Below the pieces are notes generated by a model, which ran no database searches, had not been told where the DNA came from, and saw only the letters and a list, made by a program, of their open reading frames with translations. Shown one piece after another: positions 47,530 through 56,894 of a DNA stretch of 64,000 nt (within the stretch, counting starts at the first letter, position 1; each line of letters starts with the position of its first letter). Origin of the DNA: AC-56 sp963798705 (GTDB lineage Bacteria > Actinomycetota > Thermoleophilia > Solirubrobacterales > 70-9). The stretch spans positions 806,001 through 870,000 of the forward strand of contig CAWCTW010000005.1 of NCBI GenBank assembly GCA_963798705.1. The letters run 5' to 3'. A program made the translations under genes and the position numbers.

Positions 47530-48651
47530 GTGAATCCATTCCGCTACACCGAGCCGGTTCCGCCGGGCGAGCTGATCGACCGCGACAACGAGGCGGAGGC
47601 ACTTCTCCGCACGGCGGTCGCCGGCAACAACAGCCGGCTGATCGCCCCGCGCCGCTACGGCAAGACTTCGCTTTTGCAACGGGTCATCGACGACGCCCGG
47701 AGGGAAGGCTGGGAGGCGGTCTACGTGGACTTCTTCGGCGTGCTGACGCTGGGTGACGTCGCCGCCCGGATCGAGCGGGCATATGCGGCGCAGCTGGAGG
47801 GGCGGCTGGCGTCGTGGTTCGCGGGCATCCGCCGGAGGCTCCGCCCGACGCTGCGGTTCGGCGCCGAGGAGCAGATTCCCGCCGAGCTCGAGCTGTCGCT
47901 CGACCCGCAGGCCGAGCCGCCGCTGCTCGAGCGCCTTGCCGTGCCCCTCCACATCCAGGAGCGCACGGGCCAGCGGACGCTCGTCGTCTTCGACGAGTTC
48001 CAGGACGTGCTCGCCGCCAAGGATCGGGCCGACGCGACGATCCGCAGCGAGATCCAGCATCACGGCGACGCCGCCAGCTATGTGTTCGCCGGCTCCCAGC
48101 TCGGAATGATGCGCCGCCTCTTCGCCGACAAGCGGCGAGCGCTGTACGGGCAGGCGCGTGCGGTCGAGCTGTCCCCGCTCGCGCCCGACGACGTCGCGGA
48201 CGACGTCGACGCCCGCTTCGCCCGGACCAATCGTGGCGTCGGGAGGGCGCTGGATCTGCTGCTGGACTCCGGCGAGGGCCACCCGCAGCGCACCATGCTG
48301 CTCGCGAACGCGCTGTGGGACGAGGTCCCGCCTGGTGAGACGGCGACCGAGGAGCACTGGTTCGCCGCCTACGACAGGGCGACGGTGGAGGTGAGGGACG
48401 AGTTGCGGGCGATCTGGACGGGGCTCAGCACGGGCCAGCGGCGTGTCCTGAGCGCGGTCGCCGAGAACCGTGAGGGCCTGTATGCGGGAGGGCGCCGGCA
48501 CGGCGGGTCTCGGGGGGGTGCGGTCAAGTCGGCGATCCGGGCGCTCGCCGACCGCGGCGAGGTGATGGAGGACCGGCACCTCTCGACGGGCTACCGAGTG
48601 GTGGACCCTCTGCTGCGCCAGTGGATCGCAGCCGGCCGGCCCGGCGCCTGA
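47530..48651 (+). CDS. AAA-type ATPase with C-terminal winged helix
   Basis: This 373-residue protein starts NPFRYTEPVPPGELIDRD, the standard opening of a group of orphan AAA ATPases. It has Walker A APRRYGKTS (39-47), Walker B LVVFDEFQD (151-159), the arginine/sensor region, and a winged-helix tail (VLSAVAENREGLY through DRHLSTGYRVVDPLL). Members often appear singly and may act in stress or element control, but the role is unknown. GTG 47530 was chosen by this N-terminus; no ribosome site is seen. Confidence 0.75.
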   Translation: MNPFRYTEPVPPGELIDRDNEAEALLRTAVAGNNSRLIAPRRYGKTSLLQRVIDDARREGWEAVYVDFFGVLTLGDVAARIERAYAAQLEGRLASWFAGIRRRLRPTLRFGAEEQIPAELELSLDPQAEPPLLERLAVPLHIQERTGQRTLVVFDEFQDVLAAKDRADATIRSEIQHHGDAASYVFAGSQLGMMRRLFADKRRALYGQARAVELSPLAPDDVADDVDARFARTNRGVGRALDLLLDSGEGHPQRTMLLANALWDEVPPGETATEEHWFAAYDRATVEVRDELRAIWTGLSTGQRRVLSAVAENREGLYAGGRRHGGSRGGAVKSAIRALADRGEVMEDRHLSTGYRVVDPLLRQWIAAGRPGA

Positions 48652-48680
48652 CCCTCGCGGGGACGCCCTGCGGCCGGCGG

Positions 48681-49181
48681 CTACGTGGTCGCGGCCGCCG
48701 CCGGCTCCAAGACCATGACGGGGATCTCCCGCGCTCCGGCGCGGCGCTGGTACACCGCGTAACCCGGGTAGCGCCGAGTGCAGAGCTCCCATAGCCGGGG
48801 TCGCTCCTCGGCAGTGGCGGTCCTCGCCCGGTAGGCGCGCTCGTCTCCGTCCTTCGAGAACCGCACGTCGGGGTTGGCGACGAGGTTCCGGTACCAGGCC
48901 GGATGCTTGACGTCGCCGCCACGGGAGGCGACGAGGAGCACGTTGTCCCCGTCGCGCGTCCAGACCAGGGGCGTGACCCGCTCGACGCCGCTGCGCGCGC
49001 CGCGCACCTTCAGGAAGCCGACGCGGCCGCGGCCCGCGGTGGTCCAGCGCCCGTCCGTGAGGCGCAGGAGACCGCGATCGAGGTGCGGCGCGAGGTTGAC
49101 GTAGAACCAGGAGCCCGCGCGCGAGGCAACCAGCGAAACGACAACCCGCTCGTACAGAGGCCGTTTCGGCTCAGTCGGCAC
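48681..49181 (-). CDS. F420-dependent DDN-like oxidoreductase
   Basis: This 166-residue split-barrel protein of the deazaflavin-dependent nitroreductase family has GRVGFLKVRGARSGVERVTPLVWTRDGDNVLLVASRGGDVKHPAWYRNLVANPDV. The ASRGG...HPAWYRNL block binds F420. It reduces a quinone, nitro or enone substrate; the target is unknown. The gene is convergent with the ATPase and 49 bp after pckG on the same strand. Confidence 0.85.
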   Translation of the reverse strand: MPTEPKRPLYERVVVSLVASRAGSWFYVNLAPHLDRGLLRLTDGRWTTAGRGRVGFLKVRGARSGVERVTPLVWTRDGDNVLLVASRGGDVKHPAWYRNLVANPDVRFSKDGDERAYRARTATAEERPRLWELCTRRYPGYAVYQRRAGAREIPVMVLEPAAAATT

Positions 49182-49230
49182 CGAGCGACCCCGGATGGCG
49201 AGCGGGTGAGAAACCGGCCCCGGGCACCCG

Positions 49231-51063
49231 TCAGGAACCTGTGCGGCCGGTTTCGAGCCGCCGCTCCATGGCGTCCAGCTGGGACCGGATCTCGTCCGGC
49301 AGGTGATGTCCGAACTGCGCCAGGTGCGCCTCCACCTGGGGGATCTGCTGGGCGGTCTCCTCCGGCTCGACGGCGAGCAGCTCGCTCATCGTCTCCTGCG
49401 AGATGTCCAGCCCGTCCGTGTCGACGTCGCCGGGTGGCGGCACGAGGCCGGTGGGCGTCTCGGAGGCCTCCCCCTCGCCATCGCAACGCCGGCAGATCCA
49501 CTCGAGCACGCGGATGTTCTCGCCGAAGCCGGGCCACATGAACCTGCCGTCCTCGTCCTTGCGGAACCAGTTGACCATGAAGATGCGCGGCAGCTTCTCT
49601 GGGTCACCCTTACGGCCGATCTCCAGCCAGTGCCGGAAGTAGTCGGCCATGTTGTAGCCGCAGAACGGGAGCATCGCCATCGGGTCGAACCGCAGCTGTC
49701 CCACCGCCCCGGACGCCGCGGCCGTGGTCTCGACGGACATGGTCGCGGCCATGAACACGCCGTGCTCCCAGTCGAACGCCTCCTGGACCAGGGGCACGAC
49801 CGTCGCCCGGCGTCCCCCGAAGAGGAACGCGTCGATCGGGACGCCCTTGGGGTCGTCGAACTCCGGCGAGACCGTGGGGCATTGGGAAACCGCGGCCGTG
49901 AATCGGGAGTTGGGATGCGCCGCCGGGTCATCGGAGCCGGGCGTCCAGTCACGCCCGCGCCAATCGATCAGGTGATCGGGTTCCGCCTCCGTCATGCCCT
50001 CCCACCAGGTGTCGCCGTCGTCCGTCTTCGCCGTGTTGGTGAAGATCGTGTCGTGCGACACCGTGGCCATCGCATTGGGGTTCGTCTTCTCTCCCGTCCC
50101 CGGGGCGACGCCGAAGAACCCGGCCTCGGGATTGATGGCGTACAGACGGCCGTCGTCGCCGAAGCGAAGCCAGGCGATGTCGTCGCCGATCGTCTCCACC
50201 TTCCATCCGGGCAGCGACGGCGGGAGCATCGCGAGATTGGTCTTGCCCGAGGCCGACGGAAACGCGGCGGTGACGTACTTGACCCTCCCCTCGGCGGAAG
50301 TCAGCTTGATGATCAGCATGTGCTCGGCCATCCATCCCTCGTCGCGCGCCATCGCCGATGCGATGCGCAGGGCCAGGCACTTCTTCCCCAGCAGCGCGTT
50401 GCCGCCGTACCCCGACCCGAACGACCAGATCTCGCGGCTCTCGGGGAAGTGGACGATGTACTTGGTCTCGTTGCACGGCCAGGCCACGTCATGGGCGGGA
50501 TGGCCGATCGGCATCCCGACCGAGTGCACGCACGGCACGAAGTCGCCGTCATCGCCCAGCGCCTCGAGCGCTGGTGCCCCCATGCGGGTCATGATCCGCA
50601 TCGAGACCGCCACGTACTCGGAATCGGTGACCTGCACGCCGATCTGCGCAACCGGAGCGCCAATTGGGCCCATCGAGAACGGCACCACGTACATCGTGCG
50701 ACGCCGCATGGAGCCCCGGAAGAGACCGGTCAGCGTCTCGCGCATCTCGGCGGGGTCGTGCCAGTTGTTCGTGGGGCCGGCGTTCTCCTCGGCCTCGGAG
50801 CAGATGAACGTGCGGTCCTCCACCCTGGCTACGTCGTCGGGATCCGAGCGCGCCAGGTAGGAGTTCGGTCGCTTGGCGTCGGAGAGCTTTTCGAACGTTC
50901 CGTTGTCCACCAGCTTCTGACACAGACGGTCGTACTCCTCCGCCGAGCCGTCGCACCAGTGGATCGCGTCGGGTTCGGTCAGCTCCGCGATCTCCTCCAC
51001 CCATGAGATCAGCTTCCGGTTCTTCGTCGGCGCCTCCGATGCGGCGGCCGTCATCTCGCTCAC
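49231..51063 (-). CDS. pckG: GTP-dependent phosphoenolpyruvate carboxykinase
   Basis: This 610-residue enzyme makes PEP from oxaloacetate with GTP. It has PFSMGPIGAPVAQIGVQVTDS, SGYGGNALLGKKCLALR with the active-site Lys, the kinase P-loop FPSASGKTNLAML, and the mobile lid region near VNWFRKDEDGRFMWPGFGEN. GTG 51063 or ATG 51054 are better starts than TTG 51075, which abuts the AAGGAG. It fits gluconeogenesis from acetyl-CoA-derived C4 acids. Confidence 0.93.
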   Translation of the reverse strand: MSEMTAAASEAPTKNRKLISWVEEIAELTEPDAIHWCDGSAEEYDRLCQKLVDNGTFEKLSDAKRPNSYLARSDPDDVARVEDRTFICSEAEENAGPTNNWHDPAEMRETLTGLFRGSMRRRTMYVVPFSMGPIGAPVAQIGVQVTDSEYVAVSMRIMTRMGAPALEALGDDGDFVPCVHSVGMPIGHPAHDVAWPCNETKYIVHFPESREIWSFGSGYGGNALLGKKCLALRIASAMARDEGWMAEHMLIIKLTSAEGRVKYVTAAFPSASGKTNLAMLPPSLPGWKVETIGDDIAWLRFGDDGRLYAINPEAGFFGVAPGTGEKTNPNAMATVSHDTIFTNTAKTDDGDTWWEGMTEAEPDHLIDWRGRDWTPGSDDPAAHPNSRFTAAVSQCPTVSPEFDDPKGVPIDAFLFGGRRATVVPLVQEAFDWEHGVFMAATMSVETTAAASGAVGQLRFDPMAMLPFCGYNMADYFRHWLEIGRKGDPEKLPRIFMVNWFRKDEDGRFMWPGFGENIRVLEWICRRCDGEGEASETPTGLVPPPGDVDTDGLDISQETMSELLAVEPEETAQQIPQVEAHLAQFGHHLPDEIRSQLDAMERRLETGRTGS

Positions 51064-51192
51064 GACTTGAATCAACTCCTTCGGGGTCTACAACGTCGAA
51101 CGCCCAGGGTTGATTCCCTGGACGAGGGCGAACATTCTTTCGCACACGGAGGTCATCGTGGCGAAAGACGTCCTTGTAGGGTTCCCGCCCCG

Positions 51193-52485
51193 ATGCGCTT
51201 CTACGAATACGAGTCACGTCGCATCGTCGAGCGGGGGGGCATCCCCGTGACGAAATACGGCTTCTGCACGACCGCCGCCGAGGCGCGACAGGCGGCCGAG
51301 GAGATCGGCGGGCCGGTGGTGATCAAGTCGCAGGTGCTCACGGGGGGCCGGATGAAGGCCGGTGGGGTCAAGTTCGCGGATTCGCCGGAGGAGGCTGAGG
51401 CACACGCGGCCGAGATCCTCGAGCTCGAGATCAACGGCCACATGCCGAAGGGCGTGCTGGTCGACCCCAAGGCCGATGTCGCGCAGGAGTACTACGCCGG
51501 CGTCGTATGGGACGGAACCCGCAAGTGTCCCCTGATGCTCTTCAGCGACATGGGCGGGATCGACATCGAGGAGGTCGCCGAAAAGCATCCCGATCACGTT
51601 GGGCGCGGGCACCTGTCGAATCTGCTCGACCCGCCGGACTTTCGCGCCAAGGAGGTCATCTCCCACACGGGGCTGACCGCCTCCGAGCTGACGCGGGCAA
51701 CGCCGATCCTCGCCCGGCTCGCCCGTCTGATGCGCGACCGCGACATGACGCTCGCCGAGATCAATCCCCTCGCACGCCTTGGCGACGGCAAGTTCGTCGC
51801 CCTCGATGCGCACATGGAGATGGAGAACGAGGCGCGGCCGCGCCAGAAGGCGCTGCTCGACGAGCTCGGGATCGACCCGGCGGACGCGCGCGAGCCATAT
51901 GAGCCCAGCGAGTTCGAGCGCAACGTCAAGGCGATCGACTCGGCCGACCACCGCGGCGTCATCCAGGGCAAGGACCATGGGTTCGCGGGAAATCTCGGCC
52001 TGGTGATCGGCGCGGGCGGCGGCTCGCTGACGCTGACGGACGCGGTCCGTAGCCAGGGCGGCAAGCCCGCCAACTACACGGAGATCGGCGGCAACCCCTC
52101 GGTCTCGAAGGCCTGCGGGCTGGCCAAGGAGGTCCTGAGGAAGGACGGCGTCGAGAAGGTCGCGGTGATGATGTCGATCGTCTCCAACACCCGGGTGGAC
52201 ATCGTGGCGCGAGGCGTGATCAAGGCCTGCCTGGAGCTGGACAGGAATCCCGCGGAGACGATCGCGATCTTCCGGATCCCCGGTGCCTGGGAGGAGGAGG
52301 GCTTCAAGATCCTCGACCGCTACGGCGTGGAGTACTGCGACCGCTCCGTGTCGATGTGGGAGGCCGCCGGGCGCGCGGTGGCCAAGATCCAGGGGACCGG
52401 GGACCCCGATACCCCCGCGTCGGGCAAAGGCCCGACGACCGGTCGCCCTCCCGGCTCCCCGGAAGCGGAGGAGGTGGCGGGATAG
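51193..52485 (+). CDS. Succinyl-CoA (or malate-CoA) ligase beta-like subunit
   Basis: This 430-residue ATP-grasp protein opens YEYESRRIVERGGIPVTKYGF and has VIKSQVLTGGRMKAGGVKF, LAEINPLARLGDGKFVALDAHMEM and the CoA-ligase block GGKPANYTEIGGNP. It is about 40 residues longer than SucC, with an insertion near residues 115-165 and a Pro-rich tail. It forms a CoA thioester with the alpha subunit that starts directly after its stop. Succinate is the default substrate; malate cannot be ruled out. Confidence 0.8.
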   Translation: MRFYEYESRRIVERGGIPVTKYGFCTTAAEARQAAEEIGGPVVIKSQVLTGGRMKAGGVKFADSPEEAEAHAAEILELEINGHMPKGVLVDPKADVAQEYYAGVVWDGTRKCPLMLFSDMGGIDIEEVAEKHPDHVGRGHLSNLLDPPDFRAKEVISHTGLTASELTRATPILARLARLMRDRDMTLAEINPLARLGDGKFVALDAHMEMENEARPRQKALLDELGIDPADAREPYEPSEFERNVKAIDSADHRGVIQGKDHGFAGNLGLVIGAGGGSLTLTDAVRSQGGKPANYTEIGGNPSVSKACGLAKEVLRKDGVEKVAVMMSIVSNTRVDIVARGVIKACLELDRNPAETIAIFRIPGAWEEEGFKILDRYGVEYCDRSVSMWEAAGRAVAKIQGTGDPDTPASGKGPTTGRPPGSPEAEEVAG

Positions 52486-53403
52486 ATGAGTGTCCTGCTG
52501 TCGGAGGACTTCACCTTCATCGTCCAGGGCATCACCGGGCGCGAGGCCGTCAACCTCACCCGCGAGTGCCTGGACTACGGCTCCAGGGTCGTGGGCGGCG
52601 TGACGCCGGGGCGCAGGGGCCGCGAGGTCCACGGCGTGCCGGTATTCGACACCGTCGAGCAGGTGGTCGACTCGCTCGGCTACGTGCCCGACGGGTCCGT
52701 CGTGACCGTCCCCCCCGCGTTCACCAGGGACGCCGTGTTCGAGGCGATCGTTCGCGGCGTCAAGCTGGTGGTGATCGTCACCGAGCGGATCCCCCGGCGC
52801 GACGTCGCCGAGATGGTCGAGCTCGCGGACCGCCACGGCGCCCGGATCATCGGCCCGAACTGCCTGGGGCTCATCGTCCCGAAGGTCTGCAAGATGGGCG
52901 GCATTGGCGGCCCGGCCAAGGACGCGGCCAAGGCGTACACGCCGGGGCCGATCGGGGTGATGTCGCGAAGCGGCGGCATGACCACCGAGATCTCGTCGAC
53001 CCTGACCGCCGCCGGCCTGGGCCAGTCCACCGCGATCTCGATCGGCGGCGACGCGATCATCGGCTCGACCTACGCGGAGCTGATGCCGCTGTTCGAGGCC
53101 GATGCCGATACCCACGGGATCGTGATCTACACCGAGCCGGGCGGCCGCATGGAGGCGCAACTGTCGGACTGGGTCGCCGAGAACGACTCCCGCCTGCCGA
53201 TCGTCGCGTTCATGGCGGGCCGCTTCATGGACGACGAGGAGATGAAGGGGATGAGCTTCGGCCACGCCGGCACGATCGTCGAGGGCGCCGAGGACACCGC
53301 CACCGAGAAGATCGCCCGCCTCGAGGCGGCCGGCATCCCGGTGGTCGAGCGGATCGACGAGATCCCGGACGCGGTCAACGACAAGCTGGGAGCCAAGGTC
53401 TGA
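52486..53403 (+). CDS. Succinyl-CoA (or malate-CoA) ligase alpha subunit
   Basis: This 305-residue alpha chain has the CoA-binding IVQGITGREAVNLT, GGVTPGRRGREV, GPNCLGLIVP and the phospho-histidine loop GMSFGHAGTIVEG (H260). It abuts the beta gene and its TGA overlaps the next ATG (TGATG). The three genes are one operon, tying the ligase to a small ferredoxin and so to ferredoxin-dependent 2-oxoacid oxidation. Confidence 0.88.
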   Translation: MSVLLSEDFTFIVQGITGREAVNLTRECLDYGSRVVGGVTPGRRGREVHGVPVFDTVEQVVDSLGYVPDGSVVTVPPAFTRDAVFEAIVRGVKLVVIVTERIPRRDVAEMVELADRHGARIIGPNCLGLIVPKVCKMGGIGGPAKDAAKAYTPGPIGVMSRSGGMTTEISSTLTAAGLGQSTAISIGGDAIIGSTYAELMPLFEADADTHGIVIYTEPGGRMEAQLSDWVAENDSRLPIVAFMAGRFMDDEEMKGMSFGHAGTIVEGAEDTATEKIARLEAAGIPVVERIDEIPDAVNDKLGAKV

Positions 53404-53657
53404 TGGCCGCCGAGGAGCGGCTCGACGCCGTCTTCATCGAGGTCGACGTCGGCGAGGAGATCGCCGGGGACGCCGAGCTGGCGCGCAAGCTCGAGGAGGT
53501 CTGCCCGGTGGACATCTTCGCCGACGACGGCGGCCGCGTCGGGATCGTCCGCTCCAACCTGGACGAATGCGTGCTGTGCGAGCTCTGCCTGGATGCCGCC
53601 CCGAACGGCGCCGTGCGCATCAAGAAGCTCTACGACGGCACCGAGCTGGCACGCTGA
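53403..53657 (+). CDS. Single-cluster [4Fe-4S] ferredoxin, FixX-like
   Basis: This 84-residue protein has C34 in CPVDIF and the trio C56, C59 and C62 in CVLCELC, giving one [4Fe-4S] site; the place of the fourth Cys of a second cluster is Ala66-Pro67. This FixX-like order binds cluster II only. It is translated with the CoA-ligase alpha subunit by a one-base overlap. It likely serves the 2-oxoacid:ferredoxin oxidoreductase at 60-63 kb. Confidence 0.7.
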   Translation: MAAEERLDAVFIEVDVGEEIAGDAELARKLEEVCPVDIFADDGGRVGIVRSNLDECVLCELCLDAAPNGAVRIKKLYDGTELAR

Positions 53658-53674
53658 GCGCCCACGTCAAGCCT

Positions 53675-54207
53675 CTAGGACTGGAGCTCGCCCTCCCAGA
53701 TCGAGAAGGTGGCTCCCTGAGGGTCACGCAGGCCGCCGATGCGCCCGGCGGGCATCTCCATCGGCCCGAATAGCTTGGTGCCTCCAAGCTCCTCGCAGCG
53801 GTCAAAGGCGGCGTCAAGCGAGTCGACGGCAAAGTAGGGCACCCAGTGCGGCGGTGTCCCGGCCTGCTCTTCCTCCGGCGACAGCGGGCGCACACCACCG
53901 CTACTTCGCTCGCCGACGCGGATCACGTGGTACGCGGGACCGCCGCCCGTGTCCATCGCCTCGCTGGACCAGCCGAAGAGCCCCACGTAGAGCGCTCCGG
54001 ACGGGTCGTCCGTCGCCAGCTCGTTCCATGTCAGACACCCGGGCTCGTTGACCCTGGCCGCGCCGGCGTATGTTCCTGCCTGCCAGACCGTCAGGCCGCC
54101 CCCGGTCGGATCGCGAAGCGCCGTCATCCGCCCCATGTCCAGGATGTCGAACGGCTCCTCCACCACCAGCAGAACGTGCCCGGGGCATAGCTGTCCCGTC
54201 TACCCAT
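53675..54207 (-). pseudogene. Two-domain VOC (glyoxalase-fold) protein with internal deletion
   Basis: The start is ATG 54207 (GGGAG upstream) reading MGRRDSYAPGTFCW, the normal opening of a tandem VOC protein. The DNA then jumps, in another frame, to VVEEPFDILDMGRM, the end of the same domain, and continues with a complete second VOC domain (RVNEPGCLTWNELATDD...IWEGELQS). About 75 codons are missing and the frame is broken near 54165. The second domain alone could still be made from a GTG or ATG near 54166. Confidence 0.7.
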
Positions 54208-54274
54208 GTCGTCTCCCTTCTGCCGCCCTACATGCCTCAGACTACGCCGCCATGATCCGCGTCGAGGGCTCGCC

Positions 54275-55735
54275 GTGAACTTCATCGAGGACGTGCTGGA
54301 GCGCTTCCCGGCGTCGAAGCCGGCACTGGTGACGATCGCGCGCGACGGCGAGCGGCGCATCTGGCATTTCGGCGAGCTCATCGCCCGGTCCGGGGGGCTT
54401 TCGGGCGCATTCGCGGCGCGCGGGGTCAGGCGCGGCGACGTCGTGATGACCCTGGTCGGGAGCCGGGTCGAATGGGTGCTGGCGATGCTCGCCTGCTGGC
54501 GGATCGGCGCGATTGCGATGCCCTGCAACACTCAGCTTCGCCGGCACGACCTCGAGACCCGGATTCATGCCGCCAATCCGATCCTGTGCGTGGGCGAAGA
54601 CGGCCCGCTGCGGGAGCTGCCCGACGGCGTCCCGTACATGACGATGGAGGACGTCGGGGCGGCGATGGACGAGGAGCGCCCGCAGGAGCCACCCATGGAC
54701 CCGGCCGATCTTGGGCCCGACGACGGCGCCCTGGTGATCTTCACCTCGGGCACCACCGGAGATCCGCGGGGGGCCCTCCACACCCAGCGCTACCTGCCGG
54801 GGCAACGGCTTCAGGCCGAGCACTGGTTCGGCTCCCGGGCCGGCGAACTCGCCTGGTGCACGGCGGCCACGGGATGGTCCAAATCCTCTCGCAATTCGTT
54901 CGTCGCGCCATGGCTGACCGGTGCTGCCGCCCTGCTGCACGACGGGCGCTTCGACCCCGACGAGCGGCTCCGCGTGATCGAGAGGGAGCGGGTCAACGTC
55001 CTCTGCCAGGCGCCGACCGAGTACCGGATGATCGCCAAGCGCTCCACGGTGCGCTCGCTTCCGTCGGTGCGGCGGATGGTCTCCGCCGGGGAGGCGCTCA
55101 ATCCCGAGGTGATCGAGGCATTCCGACACCGCACGGGAGTGGACATCTGCGACGGATACGGCCAGACCGAGACCGGAGCCCTGACGGGTGTACAGCCCGG
55201 CGACGAGCTGCTGCCGGGATCGATGGGCCGGCCGTTGCCGGGTATCGAGCTGCGCGTCGTCGACGGCGAGCTGCACCTGAGAGCCTCGAGCTGTCCGACG
55301 TTCTTCGCCGGCTACCTGGGATCGGAGGGCGCCCCGGAGCTGGTGGACGGGGAGTGGTGGTCAACCGGCGACTACGTGCGCGAGGACGACACCGGCACGC
55401 TCTGGTTCGAGGGGCGGGGCGACGACATCATCGTCTCCGCGGGCTACCGGATCGGTCCCTACGAGGTCGAGTCGGCACTCGTGAGCCACCGCGCCGTCGC
55501 GGAGGCGGCCGCGGTTCCGGCGCCGGACCCCGAGCGCGGATCGGTGGTCAGGGCGGTCGTCGTCCTGCGCGAGGGCGAGGCGTCCGACGGGCTGGCGCAG
55601 GAGCTCCAGGACCACGTCAAGCGAGTCACCGCCCCCTACAAGTATCCGCGGATCGTCGAATTCGCGGACGAGCTCCCGAAGACCGCCAGCGGCAAGATCA
55701 AGCGCACGGAGCTTCGCGCGAGCGGCCCGCGGTAG
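54275..55735 (+). CDS. Acyl-CoA synthetase (AMP-forming)
   Basis: This 486-residue ANL-family enzyme has the P-loop FTSGTTGDPRGALH, the A5 motif DGYGQTETG, STGDYVRED, YRIGPYEVES and the C-terminal Lys in PKTASGKIKR. It is short for this group, with a compact N-terminus (NFIEDVLERFPASKPALV); GTG 54275 fits that start. Medium-chain or aryl acids are typical substrates. It overlaps nothing, and the MFS gene begins 2 nt after its stop. Confidence 0.85.
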   Translation: MNFIEDVLERFPASKPALVTIARDGERRIWHFGELIARSGGLSGAFAARGVRRGDVVMTLVGSRVEWVLAMLACWRIGAIAMPCNTQLRRHDLETRIHAANPILCVGEDGPLRELPDGVPYMTMEDVGAAMDEERPQEPPMDPADLGPDDGALVIFTSGTTGDPRGALHTQRYLPGQRLQAEHWFGSRAGELAWCTAATGWSKSSRNSFVAPWLTGAAALLHDGRFDPDERLRVIERERVNVLCQAPTEYRMIAKRSTVRSLPSVRRMVSAGEALNPEVIEAFRHRTGVDICDGYGQTETGALTGVQPGDELLPGSMGRPLPGIELRVVDGELHLRASSCPTFFAGYLGSEGAPELVDGEWWSTGDYVREDDTGTLWFEGRGDDIIVSAGYRIGPYEVESALVSHRAVAEAAAVPAPDPERGSVVRAVVVLREGEASDGLAQELQDHVKRVTAPYKYPRIVEFADELPKTASGKIKRTELRASGPR

Positions 55736-55737
55736 CG

Positions 55738-56892
55738 ATGCCGCGCTCCCCCTACCGCGCGTTCGCGGGGATCTTCGCCGCGACCCTCCTCACGCTCATG
55801 GCGGTGGGAGCGGTCCTGCCCGTGCTGCCCCATTACGTCAAGGGGCCGCTGGGCTACGGGGACGTCGCGGTCGGCGTGGTCATCGGCGCCTTCGCGTTCA
55901 CCGCCCTCGCGTGCCGGCCCGTGGCGGGCCATTTCGCCGACGCGCGCGGGCGCCGCGTGGTTGTGGCGGCGGGGGCCCTGCTCACGGCCGCGGGCGGCAT
56001 CCTCTACTTCCTGCCCGCGGGGCTCCCAGGGCTGATCCTGGCCCGCCTCGCGGTGGGCGCCGGCGAGGGCAGCGTGTTCACCGCGGGCGCCACCTGGGTG
56101 GTGGACCTGGCGCCGCCGGACAGGCGCGCCCGCGTGATCGGGCTCTACGGGCTCGCGGTGTGGGGAGGGCTCAGCCTCGGGCCTCTGATCGGGAACCTCA
56201 TCTATCACCGCTGGGGCTTCGACGCGGTTTGGGTGTTCACCGCGATCTCCCCCTTCGCCGGTGCGCTGGTCGCGCTGCTCGTGCCTCACTCGTTCCGTCG
56301 CCCGGAGCGGCGACCGGCCAGGCGCCTGATCGCCGGGGAGTCCGTCCGGCCCGGGGTCGCCCTGTCGCTCGCCACTGTGGGGTACGCGGCCATGGCCTCG
56401 TTCATCGTCCTCGACCTCGCCTCCAAGCACATCGGCCACGGCGCGACGGCATTCACGGCGTTCGCGGCGACCGTCGTCATCACGCGCCTGCTGGGCGGCG
56501 ACCTCCCGGACCGCATCGGCCCGGTGCGCTGCGCCGCGGTCGCCGCCGTCGTCGAGGCGATCGGCCTTTCGCTGATCGCTCTCGCCGACTCGCTGGCGGT
56601 CGCGCTGCTGGGGGCCGTCGGGATGGGGCTCGCATTCGCCCTGATCTATCCCTCCCTGTCGCTGGTCGTGGTCAGCGCCGTGCCCGAGACCCGCCGCGGT
56701 GCGGCGCTCGGCACCTTCACGGCGTTCTTCGACATCGGGTTCGCGATCGGCGGCCCCATGACCGGCCTGGCGGCGTCGCTCGGCGGCTACTCCGCGGCGT
56801 TCTGGGTGGGCTCGGCGTGCGCTCTGGGCGCCCTCGGGGTCGCCAGCACGCTCCGACGGATGCGCACCCTCCCGGCACCCGCAGCGGGATGA
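55738..56892 (+). CDS. MFS transporter
   Basis: This 384-residue protein has 12 predicted helices. It has the MFS loop 2-3 motif GHFADARGRRVV, a matching RPERRPARR central loop, and GLALIYP-type helices near the end. It is probably an exporter of the drug/proton type. ATG 55738 is 2 nt after the acyl-CoA synthetase stop, so the two are one unit and may share a substrate. Confidence 0.82.
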   Translation: MPRSPYRAFAGIFAATLLTLMAVGAVLPVLPHYVKGPLGYGDVAVGVVIGAFAFTALACRPVAGHFADARGRRVVVAAGALLTAAGGILYFLPAGLPGLILARLAVGAGEGSVFTAGATWVVDLAPPDRRARVIGLYGLAVWGGLSLGPLIGNLIYHRWGFDAVWVFTAISPFAGALVALLVPHSFRRPERRPARRLIAGESVRPGVALSLATVGYAAMASFIVLDLASKHIGHGATAFTAFAATVVITRLLGGDLPDRIGPVRCAAVAAVVEAIGLSLIALADSLAVALLGAVGMGLAFALIYPSLSLVVVSAVPETRRGAALGTFTAFFDIGFAIGGPMTGLAASLGGYSAAFWVGSACALGALGVASTLRRMRTLPAPAAG

Positions 56893-56894
56893 CG

